From Cellulomonas sp. NTE-D12 (GTDB lineage Bacteria > Actinomycetota > Actinomycetes > Actinomycetales > Cellulomonadaceae), in NCBI RefSeq assembly GCF_027923705.1, contig NZ_AP026442.1:682001-746000 (forward strand): a stretch of 64,000 bases of DNA, written 5' to 3'. This document shows positions 40,935 to 48,870 of this stretch, in pieces. Positions within the stretch are counted from its first letter, which is position 1; every line of letters starts with the position of its first letter. The translations under genes were made by a program, and so were the position numbers. The notes below the pieces were generated by a model, which saw only the letters and a list, made by a program, of their open reading frames with translations, was not told the DNA's origin and made no database searches.

Positions 40935-41524
40935 GTTTGAGTGAGAACCTCGGCCTGCGTGCCGATGCCGTCCGCAACCGCGACGTGCTGCTCCAGGCCG
41001 CGACCAGGGCGTTCGCCTCCGCCGACGCCGAGCCGTCCATGCGGGCGATCGCCCGCGAGGCCGGTGTGGGCATCGCCACGCTGTACCGGCACTTCCCGAC
41101 GCGAGAGTCGCTGGTCGACGCGGTCTACCGCGACCAGGTGGACCGGCTGACCCGCGGCGCCGACCAGCTGCTCGCCGAGCACCCGCCGGCCGACGCCCTG
41201 CGCCTCTGGATGGACCTGTTCGGCGACTGGCTGGTCACCAAGCACGGCATGGTCGACACCCTGCGGGAGATGATCGACGCTGGCTCTCTCGCGCACGTCG
41301 AGACCCGCGACCAGCTGCTCGACGCCGTCACGACGATCCTCGACGCCGGCCGGGACGCCGGTGACCTCCGCGCGGACGTGCGCGCGGACGACGTGGCAGC
41401 CGCCCTGATCGGCGTGTTCACGGTGGTGGGCAGTGCCGCGCGGGAAGGGCAGGGCGCCCGGCTGCTCGACCTGCTGATGGACGGCCTGCGTCCCCACCGC
41501 GCGCCGTCGGCGCCCTCCGACTGA
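40928..41524 (+). CDS. TetR-family repressor
   Basis: 198 aa. The helix-turn-helix is MRAIAREAGVGIATLYRHFPTR (about residues 38-59), and the C-terminal domain resembles the SACE_7040/TetR_C_33-like group (WLVTKHGMVDTLREM). The annotated ATG overlaps an operator copy; a TTG three codons on (LSENLG) is an alternative. It is divergent from the quinone oxidoreductase and is its likely regulator. It converges on the ECF sigma gene, with a small GCCGGC/GCCGGC stem between the stops. Confidence 0.87.
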   Translation: MIRLSENLGLRADAVRNRDVLLQAATRAFASADAEPSMRAIAREAGVGIATLYRHFPTRESLVDAVYRDQVDRLTRGADQLLAEHPPADALRLWMDLFGDWLVTKHGMVDTLREMIDAGSLAHVETRDQLLDAVTTILDAGRDAGDLRADVRADDVAAALIGVFTVVGSAAREGQGARLLDLLMDGLRPHRAPSAPSD

Positions 41525-41551
41525 CGGCGCCGGCTCCGCGCCGGCCGCCCT

Positions 41552-42439
41552 TCAGCGGTCCGTCAGACCCACCAGGTCGAGCCGGGCGAGGCGTTCCGGG
41601 TCCGCCAGGATGTCGATCTCGACGATCACGTCCCCCCGCACGGCCACGCTGAGCAGCGAGAACGGCGTGCCGTCCCGCACGCCGAGCAGTCCGGGCCTGC
41701 CGTTCACCAGCACCGGCCGGGCGTGCACGGCCAGCGAGGCGAACCGGAGCGCCTGACGCGCCACTGCGGGCGCGCCGTGCACCAGCTGCGACGGTCCCAG
41801 CGGCCCGCTGCCCGCGTCGGCACGGAGCACCACGTCGGGGTCGAGGACGGCGAGCAGCCCGTCGAGGTCACCCTCGCGGGACGCCGCGAGGAAGGCGTCG
41901 ACCACCTGCCGGTGCCGTCGGAAGTCGACCCGCCCGCTCGGCTCGGCGCCCCGGACGCGTCGTCGCGCGCGGCTGGCCAGCTGCTTGGCGGCGGCGGGGG
42001 TGCGGTCGAGGATCGTCGCGACCTGGTCGAACGGCACGGCGAAGACGTCGTGCAGGACGAACGCGAGCCGCTCGGCGGGCGACAGGGTGTCGAGCACCAC
42101 GAGCAGCGCGAGACCGACCGAGTCGGCCGCCACGGCCTGCTCCTCCGGACCGGTCCGCGGCGCCTGGGTGACCACCGGGTCGGGCAGGTGGACGTCGAGC
42201 GGGTCCTCGCGTCGGGTCTGCCGGGTCCGCAGCATGTCGAGGCACACGCGGCCGACCACGGTGGTGAGCCAGCCGCCGAGGTTGCGGATCTCGTCCGGGT
42301 CCGAGCGCGCCAGCCGCAGCCAGGTCTCCTGCACCGCGTCGTCGGCGTCGCTCAGCGAGCCGAGCATCCGGTACGCCACCGCGTGCAGGTGCCCGCGCTG
42401 CGCCTCGAAGGCCGCTGCCAGCCCGTCGCCGTCGTCCAC
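41552..42439 (-). CDS. ECF41-type RNA polymerase sigma factor
   Basis: About 295 aa. Region 2 includes AVAYRMLGSLSDADDAVQETWLRL and region 4 is FDQVATILDRTPAAAKQLASRARRRV. A C-terminal SnoaL-like domain (about residues 175-295) takes the place of a separate anti-sigma factor. The ECF41 motif appears as NGRPGLLGVRDG. The GTG at 42439 has AAGGAAG at proper distance; the GTG six bases upstream would sit directly on it. ECF41 factors often drive an adjacent oxidoreductase gene. Here the divergent F420-type protein is the candidate. Confidence 0.88.
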   Translation of the reverse strand: MDDGDGLAAAFEAQRGHLHAVAYRMLGSLSDADDAVQETWLRLARSDPDEIRNLGGWLTTVVGRVCLDMLRTRQTRREDPLDVHLPDPVVTQAPRTGPEEQAVAADSVGLALLVVLDTLSPAERLAFVLHDVFAVPFDQVATILDRTPAAAKQLASRARRRVRGAEPSGRVDFRRHRQVVDAFLAASREGDLDGLLAVLDPDVVLRADAGSGPLGPSQLVHGAPAVARQALRFASLAVHARPVLVNGRPGLLGVRDGTPFSLLSVAVRGDVIVEIDILADPERLARLDLVGLTDR

Positions 42440-42450
42440 CGTCACCTTCC

Positions 42451-42491
42451 TTCGTCACCTTCTCTCGTCACCGTCCGTCATCACGGTGACG
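42451..42491. promoter_or_regulatory. Nested CGTCACC/GGTGACG repeats between ECF41 and F420-type gene
   Basis: CGTCACCGT (42466-42474) and ACGGTGACG (42483-42491) form a perfect 9-bp inverted repeat with an 8-nt spacer. TTCGTCACC also occurs at 42451-42459 as a direct copy. The CGTC core resembles the -10 elements read by many ECF sigma factors, so self-activation and divergent activation are plausible. Confidence 0.45.
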
Positions 42492-42526
42492 AACCGCACG
42501 CCCTCAAGGTGACACCAAGGAGCCAG

Positions 42527-43036
42527 ATGGACGAGAACCACACCGCCACGGACGACGCACCCGCCGCCGAGGTCCGGGCCCGGACGCTGCCGGTGCAGCG
42601 GCTGGTGAACCGCCTGGTTCGCGGGCTGCTGGCCACGCCGCTGGTGTGCCGGGTGGTGGGCCGCAGGCTGATCACGCTGTACGTGGTGGGCCGCAAGACC
42701 GGGCGCCGCTACACCGTCCCCGTCGCCTACGTCCCGCACGAGGGTGCGCTGCTGGTGGGCACGCCCTTCGGCTGGGCGCGCAACCTGCGCAGCGGCGAGA
42801 CGGTCGAGGTCCGGCTGAAGGGCCGACGGCGGTCGGCGGACGTGGAGGTGGTCACCGACGAGCCCGGTGTGGTCGCCGCGTACGCGCTGATGGCCGGCCT
42901 CAACCACCAGTTCGCCTCGTTCAACCGCATCGGCCTCGACGCGGCCGGGAACCCCGACCCGGTGGACCTGCACCTGGCGTGGGCCGCAGGCGCACGGGCG
43001 ATCAGGCTCACACCCACCCCGGAGCGGCGGCCCTGA
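42527..43036 (+). CDS. Deazaflavin (F420)-dependent nitroreductase-family protein
   Basis: A 169-aa split beta-barrel protein of the DDN/FDOR-B type. The motif VVGRKTGRRYTVPVAYV (about residues 45-61) and GTPFGWARNLRSG are characteristic. Such proteins use F420 or related cofactors to reduce quinones and nitro compounds, or bind haem breakdown products; activity cannot be set from sequence. AAGGAG lies four bases before the ATG. It is divergent from an ECF41 sigma gene and is the likely target of that factor. Confidence 0.82.
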   Translation: MDENHTATDDAPAAEVRARTLPVQRLVNRLVRGLLATPLVCRVVGRRLITLYVVGRKTGRRYTVPVAYVPHEGALLVGTPFGWARNLRSGETVEVRLKGRRRSADVEVVTDEPGVVAAYALMAGLNHQFASFNRIGLDAAGNPDPVDLHLAWAAGARAIRLTPTPERRP

Positions 43037-43073
43037 CGGCGGGCGCAGCCGGCGGTCGGCCGGGAGATGCCGC

Positions 43074-44090
43074 TCAGCGCCCGACGGGCCGGCGGCCGCG
43101 GGTGCTCTCCCGGACGACCAGGCGGTGGGGGATCACCACGTCGCGCGGCCCTTCGGCGGCGCCGTCGATCCGCTCGAGCAGCCGGTCGACCACCGTGGCG
43201 GCCAGCGCGCCCTTGTCCGGGGCCACCGTCGACAGTGACGGGATCATGTGCCGGGCCTCCGGGATGTCGTCGATGCCGATCACGGCCACGTCGCCCGGCA
43301 CCGAGTAGCCGAGCTCGGCCAGCCGGCGCATCGCGCCGATCGCCAGCTCGTCGTTGAAGCACACCAGCGCGTCCGGCACCGTCTCGCGCTGCAGCAGGGC
43401 GTCCACCGCCGCCGCGCCGTCGGCCCACTCGTAGGTGTCCACCGCGACCGGCGCGGGCACCTCGAGGCCGGCGTCGGTCAACGCCGTGCAGAAGCCGCGG
43501 TAGCGCAGCTGCGACGTGCCGGCCAGCGGGTCGTCCTGGTAGCCGACGGCCGCGACGCGGCGGCGCCCCAGGCCGATGACGTGCGTCGTCGCGTCCCGCG
43601 CCACCGCCTCGTTGTCCACCGCGACGTGGTCGGCCGGCCCGTCCCCGATCCGCTCGCCGAGCAGCACGATCGGGCCGCGGGGAGCGGCGTCCCGGACGTC
43701 GTCAGCGTTGAGGGCGAGCGGGCTGATCACGGTGCCGTCCGACAGTCGCGGCGGAACGCCGTTGAGCACGTCGACCTCACGCGCGCGCAGGCCCTCCGTC
43801 TCCTCGATGAGCACGGTGTAGTCGCGGGCGGCGGCGGCCTCGATGATCAGGTGCGCCAGCTCGGCGAAGTACGGGGCGGCGATGTTGGGGATGGCCAGCG
43901 TCAGCAGGCCGGTGCGGCCCGAGCGCAGCGAGCGGGCGGTCAGGTTGGGCTGGTAGCCGAGCTCGGCCATCGCGGCCTGCACCCGCAGCCGGGTCTCGGG
44001 GGCGACCTTGGGCCGGTTGTGGACAACGTTGGAAACGGTCTTCGGAGACACGCCGGCCCGCGCGGCGACGTCCTTCACGCTGGCTGCCAT
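43074..44090 (-). CDS. LacI-family transcriptional repressor (block 1)
   Basis: 338 aa. The N-terminal LacI helix-turn-helix is VKDVAARAGVSPKTVSNVVH with hinge ARSLRSGRTGLLTLAIP. A periplasmic-binding-like sugar domain follows (GPIVLLGERIG, FNDELAIGAMRRLAELG, VIGIDDIPEARHMIPSLST). It is divergent from the sugar ABC operon, whose promoter has a perfect AACGTT-centred palindrome. Its paralogue lies near 55 kb in the same arrangement. It should dissociate when the imported sugar binds. Confidence 0.92.
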   Translation of the reverse strand: MAASVKDVAARAGVSPKTVSNVVHNRPKVAPETRLRVQAAMAELGYQPNLTARSLRSGRTGLLTLAIPNIAAPYFAELAHLIIEAAAARDYTVLIEETEGLRAREVDVLNGVPPRLSDGTVISPLALNADDVRDAAPRGPIVLLGERIGDGPADHVAVDNEAVARDATTHVIGLGRRRVAAVGYQDDPLAGTSQLRYRGFCTALTDAGLEVPAPVAVDTYEWADGAAAVDALLQRETVPDALVCFNDELAIGAMRRLAELGYSVPGDVAVIGIDDIPEARHMIPSLSTVAPDKGALAATVVDRLLERIDGAAEGPRDVVIPHRLVVRESTRGRRPVGR

Positions 44091-44220
44091 CGCTGATCCG
44101 TCTCCTTCGACGCGCCCCTGGGAGCGGTCGGCGTCGTCTCTCCCCTGGTCAGGCGAGCGTAGCGCGCTCTTGGTCGTGCGGGGCCGCCGCCTCGCTGCCG
44201 GATCGTTATCTTCGGCCCGG

Positions 44221-44268
44221 TTGACCGATCGTCGGAGGTCAGTGCATCCTTGGTTCCAACGTTGGAAC
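44221..44268 (+). promoter_or_regulatory. Promoter and LacI operator of sugar block 1
   Basis: TTGACC (44221-44226) and CATCCT (44245-44250), 18 bases apart, form a weak promoter. GTTCCAACGTTGGAAC (44253-44268) is a perfect 16-bp palindrome right after the -10, where bound repressor would block transcription start. Its AACGTT centre is typical of LacI-family sites. No second copy was seen near the lacI start. Confidence 0.7.
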
Positions 44269-44290
44269 TGGTTCTCGATGAGGAGAGATC

Positions 44291-45601
44291 ATGTTTGGAC
44301 GGCACAAGGCCGTGGCCACCATGCTGGTCGGCGCGGCAGCGCTCGCACTCGCCGGCTGCAGCAGCGGCGGTAGCTCCGCCTCGTCGAGCAGCGGCAGCGC
44401 CGGTGGTGGAGGCACCACCGAGCTGACGTTCTGGACGGGCCTGACCGGCCCCGACCGCCCGGCGGTGGAGCACATCGTCGACGGGTTCAACTCGTCGCAG
44501 TCCAAGGTGCACGTCACCATGCAGATCACGCCGTGGGACGTGCTGTACCAGAAGCTGCTGCCGGCGTACGGCTCGGGCAACGGGCCCGACCTGATCGGCA
44601 TCGACAGCAACCAGATCCCGGTGTACGCGAGCAAGAGCGTGATCCAGCCCCTGGACGCGCTGCTCGGCTCCGACGGAGTGGACAAGTCCACGCTGGTGGG
44701 CCCCGCGGTGGACGCCGGCAAGTACAAGGGCAAGATCTACGGCCTGCCCATCGAGAACACCCCCGTGCTCCTCTACTACAACAAGAAGGAGTTCACGGCG
44801 GCCGGCCTCGACCCGACCAAGCCGCCGACGACGTGGGACGAGTGGATCGCCGACGCGAAGAAGCTCACCACCGGCTCCGGTCCGGACGGCAAGCCGACCC
44901 AGTACGGCATGGCGCTCGGCGTGCACGACACCATCGAGGTGCTGCCCATCCTGATGTGGCAGAACGGCGGCGGCATCGCGTCGGACGACGGCAGCCAGGT
45001 GCTGCTCAACAGCGACGCCACCAAGAAGGTCGCCTTGCAGTGGGCCGGCCTGGTGGCCAACGACCACATCTCGCCCGTCGGCCTCTCGGGGGCTGACGCC
45101 GACAAGCTGATCTCCGCCGGCACGGCTGCGATGGAGGTCAACGGCCCGTGGGCCACCACCGGCTACAAGAACGCCGGCATCGACTACGGCCTGGCCATGG
45201 TGCCCACCGGCCCCAACGGCCAGCAGATCACGCTCGGCAACACGACGAGCCTCGCGCTGAGCGCCAAGGCGAACAAGGCGAAGACCGACGCGGCCACGCA
45301 GTTCTACAAGTACTGGACCACCGTGGACTCGCAGACCTACTTCGCGCTGAACACCGGATTCCCGCCGGTCACCACCAACGTGCCGGACTCGGCGCTGGCG
45401 TCGAACCCGGACGTCGCGATGTTCTCCAAGTACGCCAAGTACGCGCGCAGCCTGGCTCCCGGCCAGCCGAACTTCGCCTCGATCCAGGGCGAGGTGTTCG
45501 ACCCGGCCATGGAGAAGATCGAGAACGACCCCAGCTCGGTCAACGCGACGCTCGACGCCGCAGCCGGTCAGCTGAAGTCGCTGCTGCAGAAGAACAGCTG
45601 A
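44291..45601 (+). CDS. Sugar ABC transporter substrate-binding lipoprotein (block 1)
   Basis: 436 aa, family 1 extracellular solute-binding protein. The signal is FGRHKAVATMLVGAAALALAGC with a lipobox cysteine at about residue 23, followed by a Ser/Gly-rich flexible tether. The mature part starts TELTFWTGLTGPDRPAVEHI. GYGNNTTSLAL-type and GPWATTGYKNAG ligand-site regions are seen. GAGGAGAGA precedes the ATG. It binds oligosaccharide outside the membrane and passes it to the two permeases. The paralogue in block 2 is similar along its whole length. Confidence 0.92.
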   Translation: MFGRHKAVATMLVGAAALALAGCSSGGSSASSSSGSAGGGGTTELTFWTGLTGPDRPAVEHIVDGFNSSQSKVHVTMQITPWDVLYQKLLPAYGSGNGPDLIGIDSNQIPVYASKSVIQPLDALLGSDGVDKSTLVGPAVDAGKYKGKIYGLPIENTPVLLYYNKKEFTAAGLDPTKPPTTWDEWIADAKKLTTGSGPDGKPTQYGMALGVHDTIEVLPILMWQNGGGIASDDGSQVLLNSDATKKVALQWAGLVANDHISPVGLSGADADKLISAGTAAMEVNGPWATTGYKNAGIDYGLAMVPTGPNGQQITLGNTTSLALSAKANKAKTDAATQFYKYWTTVDSQTYFALNTGFPPVTTNVPDSALASNPDVAMFSKYAKYARSLAPGQPNFASIQGEVFDPAMEKIENDPSSVNATLDAAAGQLKSLLQKNS

Positions 45602-45614
45602 CGCCCGAACCGTG

Positions 45615-45680
45615 ACCCGTGGGGGCCGCCCGGCAGCGGCCCCCACGGGTACCGACCGCACGGGTCCGCAGCGGACCCGT
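45615..45680 (+). terminator. Two strong intercistronic hairpins after the binding-protein gene
   Basis: ACCCGTGGGGGCCGC and GCGGCCCCCACGGGT form a perfect 15-bp stem with a 6-nt loop (45615-45650). ACGGGTCCGC and GCGGACCCGT form a 10-bp stem (45660-45680). They lie between the binding-protein and first permease genes. They probably stop most transcripts and protect the 3' end of the binding-protein mRNA, giving more binding protein than permease. Confidence 0.65.
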
Positions 45681-45710
45681 CCTCGATCGCTGTCGCAAGG
45701 AGCACCTGCC

Positions 45711-46655
45711 ATGACGTCGTTGCTCGGTGAGCGCCCGGCCGGGACCGGGACCGCAGCTCCGGTGCCGGTCCGCCGGCGCAACGGTCTGCGGCGACGGCAG
45801 GCGCTGCGCGCGTACGGGTTCATCGCCCCGTCCGTCGTGATCCTCGGCGCCTTCATGGCGTGGCCGTTGGTCTCGTCCCTGCGGCTGTCGTTCTTCGACA
45901 GCTCCCAGTTCGGCGCCGACACGTTCGTCGGCCTGGACAACTACCGCTCGCTGCTGGGCGACCAGGTGTTCCGCGGCGACCTGTTCCGCACGCTGCTGTA
46001 CGCCGTCGTCGTCACCCCGGTGACCGTGGGGCTCGCGGTGCTGTTCGCCGTGATGCTCAACCGCAGGCTCGCAGGCCGGTCGTTCTTCCGGGCGGCGATC
46101 TTCGTGCCCGCCGTGCTGTCGCTCGGCGTGATGTCGATCGCGTGGGACTTCCTGTTCGACCCGAACATCGGCCTGCTGCCGCACTGGCTGGGGCCGCTCG
46201 GCGTCTCGTTCGGCAACGGCGCCGCCGACCCGCACCTCGCACTGATCTACGTGATGGTGGTCGGCATCTGGAAGAACGTCGGCTTCTACATGGTGATGTA
46301 CCTGGCGGGCCTGGCGACCATCCCCAAGGAGCTGTACGAGGCGGCCGAGGTGGACGGTGCCCGGCCCTGGCAGAAGTTCCGGTCCATCACCTGGCCGCTG
46401 CTGGCCAACACGTCGGCCTTCGTCTTCGTCATCGCCGCGATCGCCTCGTTGCAGGCGTTCGACCAGGTGTACGTGATGACGCGCGGCGGCCCCTTCTTCC
46501 AGAGCGAGACGCTCGTCTACCTGATCTACCGCAAGGGCTTCCAGGACTTCCAGTTCGGGTACGCCTCGGCCGTGTCCTGGGTGCTGCTGGTGATCGTGCT
46601 GATCGTCAGCGTCGCGCAGAACGCCTTCTTCTCCCGCCGGCAGGTGACGTACTGA
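45711..46655 (+). CDS. Sugar ABC transporter permease, MalF-like (block 1)
   Basis: 314 aa with six predicted helices. It starts with a basic N-terminal tail (PVRRRNGLRRRQALR) before helix 1 (AYGFIAPSVVILGAFMAW). The EAA loop that contacts the ATPase reads YEAAEVDGARPWQKFRSITWP. The ATG at 45711 has AAGGAG upstream and is preferred over an earlier in-frame start inside the hairpin region. The stop overlaps the next start (TGATG). No ATPase gene is present in the operon. Confidence 0.92.
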   Translation: MTSLLGERPAGTGTAAPVPVRRRNGLRRRQALRAYGFIAPSVVILGAFMAWPLVSSLRLSFFDSSQFGADTFVGLDNYRSLLGDQVFRGDLFRTLLYAVVVTPVTVGLAVLFAVMLNRRLAGRSFFRAAIFVPAVLSLGVMSIAWDFLFDPNIGLLPHWLGPLGVSFGNGAADPHLALIYVMVVGIWKNVGFYMVMYLAGLATIPKELYEAAEVDGARPWQKFRSITWPLLANTSAFVFVIAAIASLQAFDQVYVMTRGGPFFQSETLVYLIYRKGFQDFQFGYASAVSWVLLVIVLIVSVAQNAFFSRRQVTY

Positions 46656-47548
46656 TGACCGACGTGTCCGTGGACGCCCCCACGCTGTCCCTGCCCGAGC
46701 CCGGCCCCGTCGCCGAGCGCCGGCACGGCCTGTCCGGCACCGCCTTGCGCGTGCTGCTCTACGTCTCGCTCGCGGTGGTGGCCTTCGCGGTGCTGCTGCC
46801 GGTGATCTGGATGCTGCTCAGCTCCGTCAAGCCGGAGCACGACATCCTGGCGCACCCCGCGCAGCTGTGGCCGACGCACCTGACGTTCACCAACTACTCC
46901 GAGGTGTTCAAGCAGATCCCGTTCCTGCGGCAGTTCGGCAACACCGTCCTGTTCGCCGGCGCCGTGACCCTGTTCTCGCTGTTCTTCGACTCGATGACCG
47001 GCTATGCGCTGGCCCGCCTGGAGTTCCCGGGCAAGCGGCTGCTGTTCCTGGCGGTGCTGCTGTTCCTCATGCTGCCGGCTCAGGTGACGCTGGTGCCCGT
47101 CTACCAGCTGCTCAGCCACCTGCACCTGGTGAACACGTTCCCCGGGCTGATCATCCCGAGAGCCACCAATGCGTTCGGCATCTTCTTCATGCGGCAGTTC
47201 TTCCTCGGCATCCCCAACGACATGAGCGAGGCCGCGCGGATCGACGGCGCGGGGGAGTTCCGCATCTACTCGCGCATCGTGCTGCCGCTGGCCATGCCGG
47301 CGCTGCTGACGCTGGGCCTGTTCCACCTGATGTTCAACTGGAACGACCTGCTGTGGCCCCTGGTGCTCACCACCGACACCGCGATGCAGACGCTGCCCGC
47401 CGGCCTGGCGATGTTCATGGGCCAGCACGTGGTGGAGTACGGCCTGCTGATGGCCGGCGCGACCATGGCGATGGTGCCGATGCTGCTGGCCTTCGTGGTG
47501 GTGCAGCGCCGGTTCATCGAGGGCATCGCCACGACGGGGCTGAAGTGA
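46655..47548 (+). CDS. Sugar ABC transporter permease, MalG-like (block 1)
   Basis: 297 aa with six helices. The cytoplasmic N terminus (about 30 residues) precedes helix 1 (VLLYVSLAVVAFAVLLPVIW). The EAA motif is MSEAARIDGAGEFRIYSRIVLP, and the C terminus has the usual RRFIEGIATTGLK. It pairs with the upstream permease. Its stop overlaps the GTG of the GH1 gene (GTGA), which links import and hydrolysis at the translation level. Confidence 0.92.
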   Translation: MTDVSVDAPTLSLPEPGPVAERRHGLSGTALRVLLYVSLAVVAFAVLLPVIWMLLSSVKPEHDILAHPAQLWPTHLTFTNYSEVFKQIPFLRQFGNTVLFAGAVTLFSLFFDSMTGYALARLEFPGKRLLFLAVLLFLMLPAQVTLVPVYQLLSHLHLVNTFPGLIIPRATNAFGIFFMRQFFLGIPNDMSEAARIDGAGEFRIYSRIVLPLAMPALLTLGLFHLMFNWNDLLWPLVLTTDTAMQTLPAGLAMFMGQHVVEYGLLMAGATMAMVPMLLAFVVVQRRFIEGIATTGLK

Positions 47549-48870
47549 CCGGGGCTGGGGCCTCTTTCGGGGCCGGGGCCCGCGGCGCCGGGCGCGCGTT
47601 CGACGACGGCGCCCTGCACTTCGCCGTCGGCATCGAGGACACCTTCGTCCCGCAGGTGCGCCCTGGGCACCGCGCGCTCGACGAGTACGAGCTCACGGAC
47701 CACTACCGGCTGTGGCGCTCCGACATCGACCTGGCCGCCGACAGCGGCGCGGACGCGATCCGGTACGGCGTGCCCTGGTACCGGGTGGAGCCCGAGCCCG
47801 GCCGGTTCGTGTGGGACTGGTTCGACCCGGTGGTGGACCACCTCCTGGAGCGCGGGCTGGTGCCGATCGTCGACCTGGTGCACTACGGCACGCCGCTGTG
47901 GCTGGACAACGCCGCGATCAACGCGTCCTACCCGGAACGCGTCGCGGCCTACGCGTACGCCGTGGCCTCCCGGTACGCCGACCGCCTGCACGTCTACACG
48001 CCCGCCAACGAGCCCGCGGTGAACGCCGAGTGGTGCGGCGAGACGGCCGCCTGGCCGCCGTACCTCACGGGTCCGGACGGCTGGACCAAGGTGGCGACGG
48101 GCGTCGCGCGGGGCATCGTGCTCACGCAGCAGGCCGTCGCCGCGGCCGTGGCGGCGCCGACGTTCGTGCACGTCGAGGCGGCGTTCCGCTACGAGCTGGC
48201 CGACGGCGCGCCGGACGAGGTGGTCGAGGCGACCCGGCTGCGCGCCCAGCGCGACCTGCTGATCGAGGACCTGGTGTGCGGCCTGGTCGACGGCGACCAC
48301 CCGCTGGTGCCGTTCCTGCACCGGCACGGGGTCAGCGACGCCACCCTCGACTGGCACGGGGCCCTCCCGATGCCGCCGGACGTGATGGGCGTGAACTTCT
48401 ACCCGCACCTGTCGACCGGCGTCGTCGAGGCGGACGTCAGCCGCGAGGCGCCGGCGCGCGGGCGCAGCGGCGCGGACGGGCTGGAGGAGGTGCTGCGGCG
48501 GTTCCACGACCGCTACGGCCGGCCCGTGTTCCTGACGGAGACCAGCAGCCGCGGGGACGCGGCCGCGCACCTCGCGTGGCTCGAGGAGTCGGTGACCCGC
48601 ATCGTCGAGCTGCGGGCCGCCGGGCTGCCCGTCGTCGGCTACACGTGGTTCCCGCTGTTCGACCTGCTCGACTGGTCGTACCGCACCGGCACCGGACCGG
48701 CCGCCCAGTACCTGGAGCCGCTCGGCCTGTACCGGCTGTCGCCCGACCCCGCCGACGAGCTCCGCCGCGAGCACACCGCCGCCGTCGACCGCTTCCGGCA
48801 GCTCGCCACCACGTACGGCCCCGCCGGCCGACCCACCCCAGCCCACCCGACCGAGGGATCGAGAGCATGA
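47545..48870 (+). CDS. Divergent GH1 glycosidase (block 1)
   Basis: A 441-aa cytoplasmic GH1-like enzyme, a little short for the family. The acid/base is Glu156 in TPANEPAVNAE and the nucleophile is Glu332 in FLTETSSRGD. The usual GH1 opening strand with the sugar-binding Gln is replaced by HFAVGIEDTFVPQVRPG. The YHW segment reads VHYGTPLWL, and the aglycone/-1 site motif is FDLLDWSYR, with Asp where classical GH1 has Glu. These changes suggest specificity different from ordinary beta-glucosidase. The GTG start overlaps the permease stop. Confidence 0.85.
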   Translation: MTGAGASFGAGARGAGRAFDDGALHFAVGIEDTFVPQVRPGHRALDEYELTDHYRLWRSDIDLAADSGADAIRYGVPWYRVEPEPGRFVWDWFDPVVDHLLERGLVPIVDLVHYGTPLWLDNAAINASYPERVAAYAYAVASRYADRLHVYTPANEPAVNAEWCGETAAWPPYLTGPDGWTKVATGVARGIVLTQQAVAAAVAAPTFVHVEAAFRYELADGAPDEVVEATRLRAQRDLLIEDLVCGLVDGDHPLVPFLHRHGVSDATLDWHGALPMPPDVMGVNFYPHLSTGVVEADVSREAPARGRSGADGLEEVLRRFHDRYGRPVFLTETSSRGDAAAHLAWLEESVTRIVELRAAGLPVVGYTWFPLFDLLDWSYRTGTGPAAQYLEPLGLYRLSPDPADELRREHTAAVDRFRQLATTYGPAGRPTPAHPTEGSRA

